Below are positions 26,095-34,845 of a stretch of 64,000 nucleotides of DNA, piece by piece. The translations under genes and the position numbers were made by a program. The notes beneath the pieces are model-generated. The model saw nothing but the letters and a program-made list of their open reading frames with translations, ran no database searches and was not told the origin of the DNA. This stretch comes from Variovorax sp. PMC12. Its GTDB lineage: Bacteria > Pseudomonadota > Gammaproteobacteria > Burkholderiales > Burkholderiaceae_C. The first letter of the stretch is position 1. Each line of letters opens with the position of its first letter. The DNA is taken from positions 372,001-436,000 of the forward strand of contig NZ_CP027774.1 of the NCBI RefSeq assembly GCF_003019815.1, given 5' to 3'.

Positions 26095-26395
26095 TCGAAG
26101 GCGCGCGAGCCCAGGTGAGTTTCAGGGTGGACGGTGACGAAATGCTCTCTTCGCACGATGCAGAAGCATTGGGGGTTTCATCAACGTTCAATCAAGGCGA
26201 ATGGAACTGCCTCGAGGGCGTGGCCGAGCGCAGCAGCTCTCGACCAGATCTGGATCGTGCGCCGGCGCGTTCTCGATGCGCTCTCACAAGAATCCCTTCC
26301 AGTTCCCTCAATGGGACGGATTCCTCGTTGCCGCACGGATGGTCGCTTCTCGCGGCCCGGCACAGGGCCATGAAACCAACCTTGAAAGCGATGCA
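26095..26395. other. Divergent promoter region, ArnT-like operon / macAB-nodT
   Basis: This 301 bp region lies between the minus-strand glycan operon and the plus-strand efflux operon. An open frame in the macA phase extends through it (possible ATGs at 26201, 26276 and 26336), but its residues do not look like MacA. It includes TCAA-N7-TCAA at 26181-26196, similar to the repeat upstream of the response regulator. A nine-codon ORF starting at ATG 26370 ends in a TGA that overlaps the proposed macA TTG start. Confidence 0.4.
26181..26196. promoter_or_regulatory. TCAA-N7-TCAA direct repeat
   Basis: TCAACGTTCAATCAAG carries TCAA twice with an 11-bp period in the divergent region between the lipid-glycan operon and macAB. 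It matches the core of the 21765-21781 repeat. It may be a site for the local OmpR-family regulator; this is speculative. Confidence 0.25.
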
Positions 26396-27580
26396 TTGAA
26401 GACAGCTCGGAAATGGGCACTCGCGGTCGGCACCGTCGTCTTTGCCAGTGCCGCCGCGGTCGTGCTTGTGGAAATGAATGCAGGCTCGCCCGATCTGGCC
26501 ACCGCGCCGGTGGAGCGCGGCACTCTGACCAAGGACGTACGGGCTGTAGGCCGGGTCCGTCCCAAGGAGTTGGTCGCTGTCGGCGCACAGGTGTCGGGTC
26601 GGGTCGAACGCCTGCACGTGAGCCTGGGGCAGCGAGTAGGCAAGGGACAGTTGATTGCCGAGGTCGATGCTCAGCCTCAGCAGATCGCGCTGCGCAGTGC
26701 CGAGGCGGCAGTCGACGCGCTGCGTGCGCAGCTCAACGCGCGGCGCGTGGCAATGGCGCAGGCCCGAGTGCTGCTGCGCCGCCAGCAGACGCTGGCGGTG
26801 GCCGAGGCGACCGCGCAGGCCGATCTGGAGGCGGCGCAGGCGGCGGTGGATACGCAGCGTGCCGACATCGACTCGCTGCAGGCCCAGGTCGTGCAGGCGC
26901 GCACGCAGGTCGACACGGCGCGCACGCAGCTCGGCTACACGCGCATCGTGGCGCCGATGGATGGCGTCGTGGTGGCGGTTGTCACCCGGCAGGGGCAGAC
27001 GCTCAATGCCTTCCAGAGCACGCCCACCATCGTCATGCTGGCGAAGCTGGACGTGATGACCGTGCGCGCGGAAATCTCGGAGGCCGACGTGAACTTGGTG
27101 GCGGTGGGCATGGCGGCGAGCTTCGTCGTGCCGGGCAGCCGCACCGATCGCTATCAGGCACGCATTGCCCTGATAGAGCCGGCTCCCGATTCCATCGCCA
27201 ACGAGGCTGCGGCGGCTGGAAGCGCCTCGTCCACAGCCGCCGCGGCCAAGGCTGTCTACTACAACGCCCTGTTCGACGTGCCCAACGAGCACGGCATGCT
27301 GCGGCCCTCCATGACGGTCCAGGTCTCCGTGCATGTGAAGACGGTCGAGAACGCATTGCTCATTCCCGCCGTGGCGCTGGGACCGGGTGCGCAGGCCGGA
27401 CACGGAACGGTGCGCGTGCTGCAACCCGACGGGGACGTAACCGAGCGCCAGGTGCAGACCGGCCTGCGCACACCGCTGCAGGTGCAGGTACTCGGCGGCC
27501 TGGCCATCGGGGAGCGCGTCGTGGTCGGCGAACCGGTCGCGGCCGATGCCGCAGTGTCTCAAGGACCGGCCCTATGGTAA
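26396..27580 (+). CDS. macA: MacA-like periplasmic adaptor (membrane fusion protein)
   Basis: The product has 394 residues from a proposed TTG start at 26396, giving MKTARKWALAVGTVVF: a basic tip and one membrane anchor. It has the MFP order: beta-barrel start DLATAPVERGTLTKDVRAVG, a split lipoyl motif (VGAQVSGRVERLHV and LGYTRIVAPMDGVVV), a long alpha-hairpin of heptad repeats (~105-185), then barrel and membrane-proximal domains. It links the MacB ATPase-permease to a TolC-type channel. Its stop overlaps the macB start. ATGs at 26201, 26276 and 26336 are in frame but would add residues unlike the family; the start is therefore uncertain, the family is not. Confidence 0.83.
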   Translation: MKTARKWALAVGTVVFASAAAVVLVEMNAGSPDLATAPVERGTLTKDVRAVGRVRPKELVAVGAQVSGRVERLHVSLGQRVGKGQLIAEVDAQPQQIALRSAEAAVDALRAQLNARRVAMAQARVLLRRQQTLAVAEATAQADLEAAQAAVDTQRADIDSLQAQVVQARTQVDTARTQLGYTRIVAPMDGVVVAVVTRQGQTLNAFQSTPTIVMLAKLDVMTVRAEISEADVNLVAVGMAASFVVPGSRTDRYQARIALIEPAPDSIANEAAAAGSASSTAAAAKAVYYNALFDVPNEHGMLRPSMTVQVSVHVKTVENALLIPAVALGPGAQAGHGTVRVLQPDGDVTERQVQTGLRTPLQVQVLGGLAIGERVVVGEPVAADAAVSQGPALW

Positions 27581-29535
27581 GCACGTCCAGGGCATTGCTG
27601 GAAACACGCGGCCTGCGCCGCGAGTTCGTGGCAGGGGAGGGCACTCTCACCGTGCTGGACGGCATCGACCTGCGGATCGACGCGGGTGAGATGGTGGCCA
27701 TCGTGGGTGCCTCGGGCTCCGGCAAGTCGACCCTCATGAACATCCTCGGCGCACTGGATCGGCCGACTTCGGGCAGCTACCGCGTGGCCGGCCAGGAGGT
27801 CGCGGATCTGGACGCGGATGGACTGGCGAAGCTGCGGCGAGAGCACTTCGGCTTTGTCTTCCAGCGCTACCAACTACTGGGGGAGTTGACTGCGCTGGAC
27901 AATGCGGTACTACCCGCCATCTACGCGGGTTGCGATGCGCAGCAGCGCCAGGCCCGTGCGCGGCTGCTCCTGGAGCGCCTGGGCCTGGGCGAGCGTGCAG
28001 ACCATCGGCCCAACCAGCTCTCGGGTGGGCAGCAACAACGGGTCTCGATCGCGCGCGCGCTGATGAACGGCGGCAGCGTGATATTGGCCGACGAGCCGAC
28101 AGGTGCCCTGGACACCTCCAGCGGTGAGGAAGTGCTTCGCCTGCTCGCCGAACTGAATGGGCAGGGGCACACGGTGATCATCGTCACGCACGATGCCCAG
28201 GTGGCCCGCCGCGCGTCGCGCGTGATCGAGATCAGCGACGGCCGCATCGTCTCCGATCGCCGCAGTGAGGCCGCGACGGTGCCGGGCGCGGCTGAGTTGC
28301 CGGCGCCGCCGGAAGGCGAGAGCCGACATGAAGGCAGAGCCGCGCCTGCACGCTTGGCGCAGACGCTGAGCATGGCGACTTTCGCCCTGCGTGCGCACCG
28401 GCTGCGCGCGCTGCTGACGATGCTGGGTATCGTCATCGGCATTGCAGCGCTCGTGTGCGTGGTTGCGCTGGGGCGCGGCGCGCAGGAGCAAGTCATGGCC
28501 CAGATCCGCGAACTGGGCACCAACACGCTGGAGATCTTTCCCGGCCGCGACTTCGGCGACCTCAGAGCGAGTGCGATCGAGAACCTGTCGGTGGCCGACG
28601 CTGAGGCGCTGGCGCAGCAGTTCTACGTGGACAGTGCCTCGCCCAACATCTCGGTGTCGGTGACGGCACTGCGCGACTCCGCGGCGGCATCGGCCCAGGT
28701 CAACGGCGTGGGGGCGGGACTGTTCCGCGTGCGCGGCCTTTCATTGGCCGCGGGCCGCTTCTTCGACGCCCGCGATCAAGAAGCGCGCGCACAGGTGGCC
28801 GTGATCGATCAACGCGCGGCCACGGCGCTCTTCGGTAGCTCATCGCCCTTGGGGCAGACCGTGCTTCTCGGCGAGATGCCGGTGCAGGTGGTCGGCGTGC
28901 TGCGCCCGATGCAGAGCAGCTTCGCGTCGAGCACGCCGGGCTTCTTCGTGCCCTACACGACGGTGGCGACCCGACTCGCGGGAAGGCAATTCCTCGAAAG
29001 CATCACCTTGCGCATCAAGGACGAAATCTCCAGCCGTGCAGCGCAAGGCGCCGTCGCTTCGGTGCTGCGCGACCGCCACGGCAGCCAGGACTTCTTCATC
29101 ATGAATTCGGACCAGGTCCGGCAGGCCGCCACGCGCACCAGTCGCACCCTGGCCCTGCTGATCTCCGGCGTGGCGACCCTGTCGCTGATGGTGGGCGGAA
29201 TCGGCGTGATGAACATCATGTTGGTTTCGGTGACCGAGCGCACGCGAGAAATCGGCGTGCGAATGGCCGTGGGCGCGCGGCGCGCCGACATCGTGGCTCA
29301 GTTCCTCATGGAAGCCGTGCTGATCTGCCTGATCGGCGGCGCAGCCGGCGTGTTGCTGGCCTTCGGCCTGGGCGCGCTCATCGCTTTGCTGATGCCGCAG
29401 TTGCCGATGTCCTTTTCCGCGCTCTCGGTGGTACTGGCCGTGGTCAGCTCCTGTCTGGTCGGCGTGGCTTTCGGTTACCTGCCCGCAAGAAACGCCGCAC
29501 GGCTCGAGCCGGTGCAGGCCCTCGCGAGGGATTGA
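27574..29535 (+). CDS. macB: MacB-like ABC transporter, ATPase-permease
   Basis: This protein of 653 residues has an N-terminal ATPase (Walker A GASGSGKST, Q-loop FQRYQLL, signature LSGGQQQRVSIARAL, Walker B VILADEPTGALD, His-loop VTHD). A permease follows with one helix (~280-300), a large periplasmic domain (~305-530) and three C-terminal helices, ending in the conserved PARNAARLEPVQALA. This is the mechanotransmission-type family of MacB, which exports macrolides, peptides, lipopeptides or haem precursors with TolC. The ATG at 27574 overlaps the macA stop by seven bases, with AAGGA nine bases upstream. The export of envelope-active compounds fits the neighbouring lipid-glycan genes. Confidence 0.92.
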   Translation: MVSTSRALLETRGLRREFVAGEGTLTVLDGIDLRIDAGEMVAIVGASGSGKSTLMNILGALDRPTSGSYRVAGQEVADLDADGLAKLRREHFGFVFQRYQLLGELTALDNAVLPAIYAGCDAQQRQARARLLLERLGLGERADHRPNQLSGGQQQRVSIARALMNGGSVILADEPTGALDTSSGEEVLRLLAELNGQGHTVIIVTHDAQVARRASRVIEISDGRIVSDRRSEAATVPGAAELPAPPEGESRHEGRAAPARLAQTLSMATFALRAHRLRALLTMLGIVIGIAALVCVVALGRGAQEQVMAQIRELGTNTLEIFPGRDFGDLRASAIENLSVADAEALAQQFYVDSASPNISVSVTALRDSAAASAQVNGVGAGLFRVRGLSLAAGRFFDARDQEARAQVAVIDQRAATALFGSSSPLGQTVLLGEMPVQVVGVLRPMQSSFASSTPGFFVPYTTVATRLAGRQFLESITLRIKDEISSRAAQGAVASVLRDRHGSQDFFIMNSDQVRQAATRTSRTLALLISGVATLSLMVGGIGVMNIMLVSVTERTREIGVRMAVGARRADIVAQFLMEAVLICLIGGAAGVLLAFGLGALIALLMPQLPMSFSALSVVLAVVSSCLVGVAFGYLPARNAARLEPVQALARD

Positions 29536-29536
29536 C

Positions 29537-30940
29537 ATGACGCGATCCCTACCTTCCGCTCCTCTTCGCCCGGGGGCGTCCTTGCCCCGAGCCGTGTTCG
29601 CCACGCTGCTGGCCTGCGCGGCGGTGGGATGCGCCACGCTTGAGCCCCCCAGGCCGATGCCAGTGCTGCCACCCGCGTATACCCATGCCGAGACCGGGCC
29701 CGCGGCCCGTGCTGGCGACAGGGGGCTGGCCTGGTGGCGCGCGGGCGAACTGCCCGTGCTCGACACCTGGATAAACGCCGCCCTTGCACGCAATGCCGAC
29801 CTTGCCATGGCGGGCGTCCGGTTGCGCCGCGCGATGCTGGAGGCCCGCCTCGCGGGCACCCAGTTGACGCCGACGGTGTCGGGCGCCTTGAACACCAGCG
29901 TCGCGCGAGGGCTGGGCAGCGCACAACCAGATCCAGGCTCCAGCAGCACCGGGCAGATCGCGGTGAGCTGGGAGCTCGATCTTTTCGGGCGTCTTGGTGC
30001 GCTGCGGGACGCCGCCGGCTTCGAGGCGCAGGCGAGCAAGCAGGACAGGCAGGCCGTGCGGCAGGTGCTGGTCGCCAGCGTCATCGACCTGTATTTCCAG
30101 CTCGCCTACGCCAACGACCGCGTGGCGATGGCCGAAGCCAGCGAACGCGACGCCCAACGCATTGTGGCCCTTGTCCAGGCCCGCTTCCAGGCGGGGGCCG
30201 AAGGTCGGCTGGCCCTGCACGAGGCGCTGCAAGTGCGCGAGGAACGCACCGCCGACCTGGCGGCCCAGCGCCAGGCAGCCGTGGTGCTACGCGAGCGCGT
30301 GCGCGTGCTGCTCGATGGCGCTTCCGTACCGCAACCCGAGCCCCGGGCATTGCCTGAGGTCGCCTTGCCGCCGGTCCAGCCAGGCCTTCCGGCCCATCTT
30401 CTCGGCCGCAGGCCCGACCTGCGCGCTGCCCAGTGGCGCCTTCAGGCCGCGGGCGCTCGCACTGACGCCGCAGCGGCCAGCTACTACCCTGGCATCGCAC
30501 TTACCGGTGCGCTGGGCAGTTCCAGCAAAGCCCTCCTCGACGTACTTGCCAATCCGGTCGCCACCTTTGGTGTCGGCATGACGTTGCCCTTTCTGCGGGC
30601 GCGCATGCTGGGTATCGAGCTGGACATCGCACGGACTCGCTACGAAGAGGCCGCAATCGGTTTTCGCAAAGCGCTGTACACCGCACTCGGCGAAGTGGAG
30701 CAGGCGCTCTCCGCCCGCACTCGACTCGCCGAGCAGGACGTGGCGTTACGCAGGGCGCAGCTCCAGGCGGCAGAAGCGGCGCGGATCTACGAGGCCCGCT
30801 TCCGGGTCGGGCTGCTGCCATTGAGAAGCTGGCTGGATGCGCAGGAACGTCTGCGTGCGGCAGAGGTCGCCCATGCCGCCACGCGACTTGCCCAACTGCA
30901 AAACCGGATCCTGCTTTGTCAGGTGTTGGGAGACGGGTGA
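29537..30940 (+). CDS. NodT-family outer-membrane efflux lipoprotein
   Basis: The product has 467 residues and a lipoprotein signal whose lipobox is AAVGC (cysteine near residue 32), typical of the NodT/OprM branch of TolC-like channels. Two outer-membrane efflux repeats follow, with the familiar WELDLFGRLGALRDAA segment, LLGRRPDLRAAQWRLQAAGA in the middle and helix-rich heptads near the end. It is the exit duct of the MacA-MacB-NodT tripartite pump, beginning one base after the macB stop. A downstream terminator is not obvious. Confidence 0.9.
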   Translation: MTRSLPSAPLRPGASLPRAVFATLLACAAVGCATLEPPRPMPVLPPAYTHAETGPAARAGDRGLAWWRAGELPVLDTWINAALARNADLAMAGVRLRRAMLEARLAGTQLTPTVSGALNTSVARGLGSAQPDPGSSSTGQIAVSWELDLFGRLGALRDAAGFEAQASKQDRQAVRQVLVASVIDLYFQLAYANDRVAMAEASERDAQRIVALVQARFQAGAEGRLALHEALQVREERTADLAAQRQAAVVLRERVRVLLDGASVPQPEPRALPEVALPPVQPGLPAHLLGRRPDLRAAQWRLQAAGARTDAAAASYYPGIALTGALGSSSKALLDVLANPVATFGVGMTLPFLRARMLGIELDIARTRYEEAAIGFRKALYTALGEVEQALSARTRLAEQDVALRRAQLQAAEAARIYEARFRVGLLPLRSWLDAQERLRAAEVAHAATRLAQLQNRILLCQVLGDG

Positions 30941-31108
30941 AGTTGCCGCTTCTGGAGGAAAGCTTTTCGGCTGCTGTCACGCTCTTTTTCTGCACGAGAC
31001 CGGCGTTCGTCGGCACGGCAGAATGCGGGCCTGGACGGGGCAAGAACTTGATGAAACTGCATCGTGCAAAACGCGATCGAGCCCACACATGACAGGGAGT
31101 TGCTTTCA

Positions 31109-31798
31109 ATGCTGACGCAGACGCTGCAAGACGGAGTTGATTCATTCAAGGTGTCGGTGCAGGAAGCGGCCGCCGGCGCTCCCGTGGTTCTTTTCGCGGT
31201 GGGCACGGGCGGCCAGCCAGAGCGTCACGCGACTCTCCTCGGTGCCTTGGCCGGTTCTGGCTGCAAGATCGTGGCGCCGCATTTCGAGCGGCTTGCTTCG
31301 ACCACCCCGAGCGAGGACGAACTGACTCTCCGCGCAAGGCGTCTTTCCCTCGCACTCGACGCATTCACTGAGCCATCGGCGAAGGTGGTGGGAGTGGGGC
31401 ATTCGATTGGCGCGGCCACCCTCGTTGCCATGGCGGGAGCTCAAATGTGGTTAGCGCCAGGTCGACGCGTCTTTATTGCACCGGACGGTCGCTTGACTCG
31501 TCTGGCTCTCTTGGCTCCCCCTACCGGATTCTTCCGCGCGCCCGCAGCGCTTGATGCGGTGCGAGTTCCAGTCCTGACGTGGGTGGGTTCGGCGGACAGC
31601 ATCACTCCGCCAGTCCAAACCGAATGGATGGCGAGTGCCATGCGCGCTTCGATTGCCGTGGACGTCCGCGTCACGGAAGGAGCAGGTCACTTTTCATTCA
31701 TGGACATTCCCCCGCCGCATACCACGGAGCCACTGCCCGACAAGAATGCGTTTCTCCAGGCGTATTCGCGCGAGATTTGCAAGTTCGTGATCGGCTGA
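31109..31798 (+). CDS. Alpha/beta hydrolase, small
   Basis: This protein of 229 residues has an alpha/beta-hydrolase core. It has the nucleophile elbow GVGHSIGAAT with Ser, an acid region in TWVGSADSITPP, and a late His in EGAGHFSFMD, in the right order for a Ser-Asp-His triad. VVLFAVGTGGQPE replaces the usual HG oxyanion loop. It resembles small predicted dienelactone-type or dipeptidyl-like hydrolases; no substrate is evident. The ATG at 31109 has AGGGAG at 31094; the frame extends to a GTG at 31064. The surrounding DNA is somewhat less GC-rich than the window average. Confidence 0.72.
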   Translation: MLTQTLQDGVDSFKVSVQEAAAGAPVVLFAVGTGGQPERHATLLGALAGSGCKIVAPHFERLASTTPSEDELTLRARRLSLALDAFTEPSAKVVGVGHSIGAATLVAMAGAQMWLAPGRRVFIAPDGRLTRLALLAPPTGFFRAPAALDAVRVPVLTWVGSADSITPPVQTEWMASAMRASIAVDVRVTEGAGHFSFMDIPPPHTTEPLPDKNAFLQAYSREICKFVIG

Positions 31799-32045
31799 AG
31801 CGCGGAAAAAAAGCGCGCGGCAACTTTGGTGCGAGGGAACAATGGTCGCCACGGGGCGGCCATCTCGGTCGTGGAACCTGATATCTGGAGTGACCCCCGT
31901 CTTCTGCAGCTTGTGATTCGAATCACACTTCGGAGTCGATAGAGGTCCGCAGCCGCTGCTTTACTTCCTCACCTCCGTCATATTTCGCCCAAGCGGGCGT
32001 GAATGCAATATCGTTCGGGCTTTACCCGCGAATGAAAGTTGCGTG

Positions 32046-33743
32046 ATGTTCCGTGCCGACTTTCATCCAGGCAAATCAACCATATCTCGGCGCGACAATG
32101 ACCCCGATGCGTCAGTGCTGGGTCAGATGGCGTCCAACAGACAGCGCATCATCGTGTGGTCCACGTTCGGCGTTGTGGCCACGCTCGCGGTGCTATGCGC
32201 ATTTCTGATTGCCGACGAACAACGCACGATACGCGCGGCCGCGGCGGCCGTCATCTCCAAACCGCTGGAGCGGGTTGCCGAAGTCAATGCGGCGTTCGCG
32301 GAACTGCGCGCCCTGGATGCCCAACCATGCTCCGCGACGCATCTTGAAGCACTGCGGTCCATCGCCTTTCGATCCGCGATCATTCGCGACGTCGTCTACC
32401 AGGGCGATAATGCCGGCCCGCGGTGCAACGGCAACATTGGCGCCGCCGCTTCCAGCCTTCCTTCCGACAGTCCCGATTTCACGACCGAGACAGGTCGCCG
32501 GATATGGCGCAATGTCGACCTGCCGCTCTCGCCCGGCGTCAAATCCACCCTCGTCAAGGAAGGCGCCTACGAGCTCCTCGTCGCGCCGGAGAAACAGCCG
32601 GCGACGGTGGAGGATGGCCGCTACGCGTTGAGTGTTGTCTTGTTGAACAGCGCAACCGGCACGATGCTCGTCGTGCGTGGCGCAGATCCAGGCATCGCGC
32701 AACCGTTGTTCATCTCGGGCTCCACGTACTGGCTTCGGGGTGACATCATTTCAGTCGCGTGCCTGCCTGGGCAGGTCACCTGCTATGTGCTGAAGGCGCG
32801 CGGGTTGGCTGTCCTGATGAGCAACCTGATGCTGCTCATCTTCACAGGAATTCTTGCCGGCATCGGTGTGGCGCTCGGCATCGCATCCTGGTCCGCTCGC
32901 GGATACAGAATGCGCACCATCGACGCGCTGCTGCGCGAGGCGGTTGCCAAGAAGGAGCTGTTCATGCACTACCAGCCGATCGTGGACAACCGGACCGGCG
33001 AGACGGTGTCTGCCGAGGCGTTGATGCGATGGACCCTGAAGAGCGGGGAAAGCGTCCCACCTGCGGTGTTCATCCCCATCGCCGAAGCGAATGACCTGAT
33101 CGGAAAGTTGACTCTGCTGGCGCTCCAGCGGGTCTCCGAGGACTTCGGCGATTTCCTTCGCACCCACAAGAACTTCAAGATCAGCGTGAACGTCGTTCCC
33201 GCGGACATGATGGACAGCAGCTTCCATCAGTCGCTGCAGCATCACTTTGTAGAAGCCGGCATCGCGCCGACGCAATTGGCCTTTGAACTCACAGAGCGGA
33301 CTTCCGCAAGGCTCGAATCCGCAGTGACCGTGATGCTGGAGCTGGGCGGTCGGGGCCACGAAATCTACATCGATGATTTCGGCACGGGATACGCCAACCT
33401 GTCCTACCTCAGCGACCTGAAGGTCGACAAGATCAAGCTGGACAAGAAATTCACCGACACCGTGGGCACGGGCACGTTGAGGGAGCGAATCGTCCCATCC
33501 GTGATTGAGCTGGCCAGAGAACTGGGTGTGGAAATCATCGTCGAGGGCGTCGAAAGCAACGCACAGGTCGAGTACTTCCGAGACCGCGGCGTGCACCTGA
33601 TGCAGGGCTGGTTTTACGGCCGCCCGCTGGCTGCGGAGGCGCTTATTCGCACGCTGGAGGCCGCCCAGGCGCATAGCAATGCTTCGCCATGGGCTGGACA
33701 ATTCAGAAGATTCGCCGAGGTGTGTTGTGGAGAGGAATCTTGA
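32046..33743 (+). CDS. CSS-motif EAL-domain c-di-GMP phosphodiesterase
   Basis: This is a membrane protein of 565 residues. TM1 is at about 35-55. A periplasmic domain carries DAQPCSATHLEALRSI, the CSS-type motif (C-S-A here). TM2 is at about 255-280. A complete EAL domain (~295-550) has Glu324 in SAEALMRW, ELTERT, the metal/loop-6 motif IDDFGTGYANLSYL, DKIKLDKKF and EGVESNAQ. All catalytic landmarks look intact, so it should hydrolyse c-di-GMP. In characterised CSS-EAL proteins (E. coli PdeC) the periplasmic cysteines form a disulfide that controls activity and proteolysis. The stop overlaps the next gene's start. A GTG one codon upstream (32043) is an alternative start. Confidence 0.87.
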   Translation: MFRADFHPGKSTISRRDNDPDASVLGQMASNRQRIIVWSTFGVVATLAVLCAFLIADEQRTIRAAAAAVISKPLERVAEVNAAFAELRALDAQPCSATHLEALRSIAFRSAIIRDVVYQGDNAGPRCNGNIGAAASSLPSDSPDFTTETGRRIWRNVDLPLSPGVKSTLVKEGAYELLVAPEKQPATVEDGRYALSVVLLNSATGTMLVVRGADPGIAQPLFISGSTYWLRGDIISVACLPGQVTCYVLKARGLAVLMSNLMLLIFTGILAGIGVALGIASWSARGYRMRTIDALLREAVAKKELFMHYQPIVDNRTGETVSAEALMRWTLKSGESVPPAVFIPIAEANDLIGKLTLLALQRVSEDFGDFLRTHKNFKISVNVVPADMMDSSFHQSLQHHFVEAGIAPTQLAFELTERTSARLESAVTVMLELGGRGHEIYIDDFGTGYANLSYLSDLKVDKIKLDKKFTDTVGTGTLRERIVPSVIELARELGVEIIVEGVESNAQVEYFRDRGVHLMQGWFYGRPLAAEALIRTLEAAQAHSNASPWAGQFRRFAEVCCGEES

Positions 33744-34549
33744 AGACAATCAGGGCAGCGCTTGTTGATCGAGACCCGAGTCGCAGACATCAACTGAGTT
33801 CGCTTCTTCGGCGGATCGGTCCCTCCGTGCATGAGTTTCAGGATCCCAACGAATTCCTGGAGCGGCTCGCGGAAAATCACGAGTTCGATGTGCTGGTGAT
33901 GACTGTCAAGCGCCATTCGGAGTGGCTCGGCGTCTCGGGCATTTGTAGGGCAAAGGATGTTCCGGTCCTCCTCTGCCTGGATGAAATGCAATGGCGATCG
34001 CTCCCGCGCAACGCCGATTTCTTCGGGGCCAGCGTCATCGGCATCGCGAGGTTGAGCGGGGAAGAGCTTGAATGGAGGATTGAAGCACTCCTGCACCGGT
34101 CCGGTTTTCGTGCAGTGCGCAGCGATGCCGAGCGGGAAGTCAGTTGGGGCGACTATCGCTTTGTGATGGACGGCCGCCATGTGGTGATTCACAAGAACCT
34201 TGAAATTCAGCTTCAACCGCTTCAGTTCGACCTGGCCATGGCTCTCTTCGGCAACATCGGCCACGTGGTGTCGCGGGAACTGCTCATGGGCTCGTTGTGG
34301 AATGGTTCCACGCAAAGCAGCCGCTCCCGGGCGCTGGATGTATGTGTCGCGAGGTTGCGAACCCGCCTGGCCTTGCGCAAGGAAAACGGATTCTTGCTGG
34401 TACCGGTTTACGGACGTGGCTACCAGCTGCTGGCCGCCGCGTCCGCGGATGCGGTTTCCGCCGAGGCCGGTCCGCAGGCTCTTGTGCATGGAAACGCAGT
34501 CGCGGAATCCGACGCCCCGGTCATGCAAGCAGTGAATGGCGGCTCCTAG
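33740..34549 (+). CDS. OmpR-like regulator with degenerate receiver domain
   Basis: The product has 269 residues from a TTG start that overlaps the phosphodiesterase stop (TTGA), with GGAGAGGA just before it; an upstream in-frame ATG at 33689 lies inside the EAL gene. Residues ~1-115 follow the receiver pattern (AALVDRDPSRRHQLSSLLRR), but the position of the phosphorylated Asp is replaced by DVLVMTVKR, and the conserved Thr and Lys regions are not clear. Residues ~130-235 form a winged helix (LQPLQFDLAMALFGN, SRALDVCVARLRTRL, VYGRGYQLL). It therefore looks like a phosphorylation-independent DNA-binding protein coupled to c-di-GMP turnover. The tail after ~240 is disordered. Confidence 0.78.
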   Translation: MKTIRAALVDRDPSRRHQLSSLLRRIGPSVHEFQDPNEFLERLAENHEFDVLVMTVKRHSEWLGVSGICRAKDVPVLLCLDEMQWRSLPRNADFFGASVIGIARLSGEELEWRIEALLHRSGFRAVRSDAEREVSWGDYRFVMDGRHVVIHKNLEIQLQPLQFDLAMALFGNIGHVVSRELLMGSLWNGSTQSSRSRALDVCVARLRTRLALRKENGFLLVPVYGRGYQLLAAASADAVSAEAGPQALVHGNAVAESDAPVMQAVNGGS

Positions 34550-34845
34550 GGGGCGTTTGCCGCTGCGGGTGCCGGCGGCTCCTGGCGGTGTACAGTTGGC
34601 CCCGGCCGCCACTTGCGCAGTTCTTCGAGGTTGCGCCTGGCGGCGAGCCCGACCGAACCCCGTCTCCAGCAGGCTTGAGCGGCGGGCATGCGGTAACGGC
34701 AGGAAACGCCACCGCGGACCGCGTGCGGATCGGGTAGCGTCCGGGGTGTTCCACCGGTTGGCGAACTTGCGCGGCGATTCCTGGTCTGCCAAGCACCCCC
34801 GAATCGCCACATCCGCCAGAATCGCCGTTCAGCTCCTACACGCAC

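Noticed and set aside
34550..34845. Possible small genes in the 296 bp before the carboxypeptidase.
   Set aside because: The frames present are Arg/Pro/Gly-rich and lack ribosome sites. The region more likely holds the promoter, though no clear boxes were found.
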